This document shows, one piece after another, positions 5,409-5,539 of a stretch of 5,539 bases of DNA (its first letter is position 1; the number at the start of each line of letters is the position of its first letter). The DNA lies in contig DASQSI010000022.1 of assembly GCA_035642415.1 (NCBI GenBank), positions 1 through 5,539 of the forward strand, read 5' to 3'. This stretch comes from Rubrobacter_F sp035642415 (GTDB lineage: Bacteria; Actinomycetota; Rubrobacteria; Rubrobacterales; Rubrobacteraceae). The notes under the pieces are model-generated. The model saw nothing but the letters and a program-made list of their open reading frames with translations. It ran no database searches and was not told the DNA's origin. Position numbers and translations under genes: made by a program.

Positions 5409-5539
5409 CTACCAGGTAGCGATGCGAGCTCTTGAGCTCCTCCATCCACTTCTGTGCGTCCTGCTCACTGGCTCCAGTCTTCTCCTGATACAGGGCAACA
5501 AAGCCTTTCTCAACATCTGGGGACATCCTGCCGGCATCA
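5389..5539 (-). CDS. C-terminal end of a CYP102-like cytochrome P450/NADPH-P450 reductase
   Basis: Only the last 49 residues are inside the window. They read DAGRMSPDVEKGFVALYQEK, then TGASEQDAQKWMEELKSS and HRYLVDVWPRS, ending at TAG (5389-5391). This is the end of the FAD/NADP-binding domain of diflavin reductases: '(C)GD.xxM.PDVE..f..ly' follows the NADPH-binding fold, and '(R)Y..DVW' is the conserved terminal motif with the Trp that stacks on FAD. The match to P450 BM3 (CYP102A), which ends in RYAKDVWAG, is close. A stand-alone sulfite or cytochrome reductase is possible, because the P450 part lies outside the window. CYP102 enzymes are cytosolic, self-sufficient fatty-acid hydroxylases. 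The gene overlaps the annotated GH15 start by 20 bases and probably heads the operon. Confidence 0.82.
   Translation of the reverse strand, partial: DAGRMSPDVEKGFVALYQEKTGASEQDAQKWMEELKSSHRYLVDVWPRS

Noticed and set aside
4908..5435. 175-codon plus-strand open frame opposite GH15
   Set aside because: It is a shadow of the GC-rich GH15 gene on the other strand, with no motif or ribosome binding site; the same holds for the other plus-strand frames at 3930-4250 and 4638-4853.
1..5539. CRISPR array, tRNA, rRNA or insertion-sequence ends
   Set aside because: No regularly spaced repeats, no cloverleaf with CCA-type end, no rRNA motif and no terminal inverted repeats around a transposase were seen on either strand.

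Overview
The window looks like chromosomal DNA from a bacterium, most likely an actinomycete of the Rubrobacter/Thermoleophilia type. This is inference from family resemblance: a GH15 glucoamylase/trehalase-like enzyme, a CYP102-like P450-reductase end, a DUF4239 membrane protein, a site-2 protease and a tiny CxxC...CxC zinc-ribbon protein, with frequent GTG/TTG starts and GGAG-type ribosome binding sites. GC content is visibly uneven. The GH15 gene is GC-rich, while the DUF4239 gene and the long gaps are clearly more AT-rich.

All intact genes lie on the minus strand, so they read from high to low coordinates. At the right edge (5389-5539) is the C-terminus of a CYP102-like P450/reductase. 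It overlaps the annotated start of a 632-residue GH15 enzyme (3510-5408), which is followed after 14 bases by a six-helix membrane protein (2752-3495) whose ribosome binding site lies in the gap. These three read as one operon. A hairpin (2672-2700), a T7-promoter-like 13-mer and a perfect 10+2+10 palindrome resembling a TetR-type operator fill the gap before the DUF4239 protein (1626-2426, TTG start).

The left part is gene-poor. Only the 87-residue zinc-ribbon protein (814-1077) and the N-terminus of a site-2 protease (1-140) look intact. Between them are what I read as decayed genes: a metallo-beta-lactamase-fold remnant (plus strand, 1247-1351), a glutaredoxin-like N-terminus with one missing base (1450-1568), an 83-codon small-protein gene with one missing base (332-582), and a DUF4926-like C-terminal scrap (188-289). 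These were found by reading across frames and do not stand out as single long open frames.

Functionally, the right half combines an oxidative enzyme, a carbohydrate hydrolase and membrane proteins of unknown role. I see no substrate transporter or named regulator that would define a pathway. I found no CRISPR array, tRNA, rRNA, intact insertion sequence or convincing new multi-gene system. The most checkable oddities are the two single-base reading-frame breaks (both in the same direction), the operator-like palindrome and the T7-like 13-mer.
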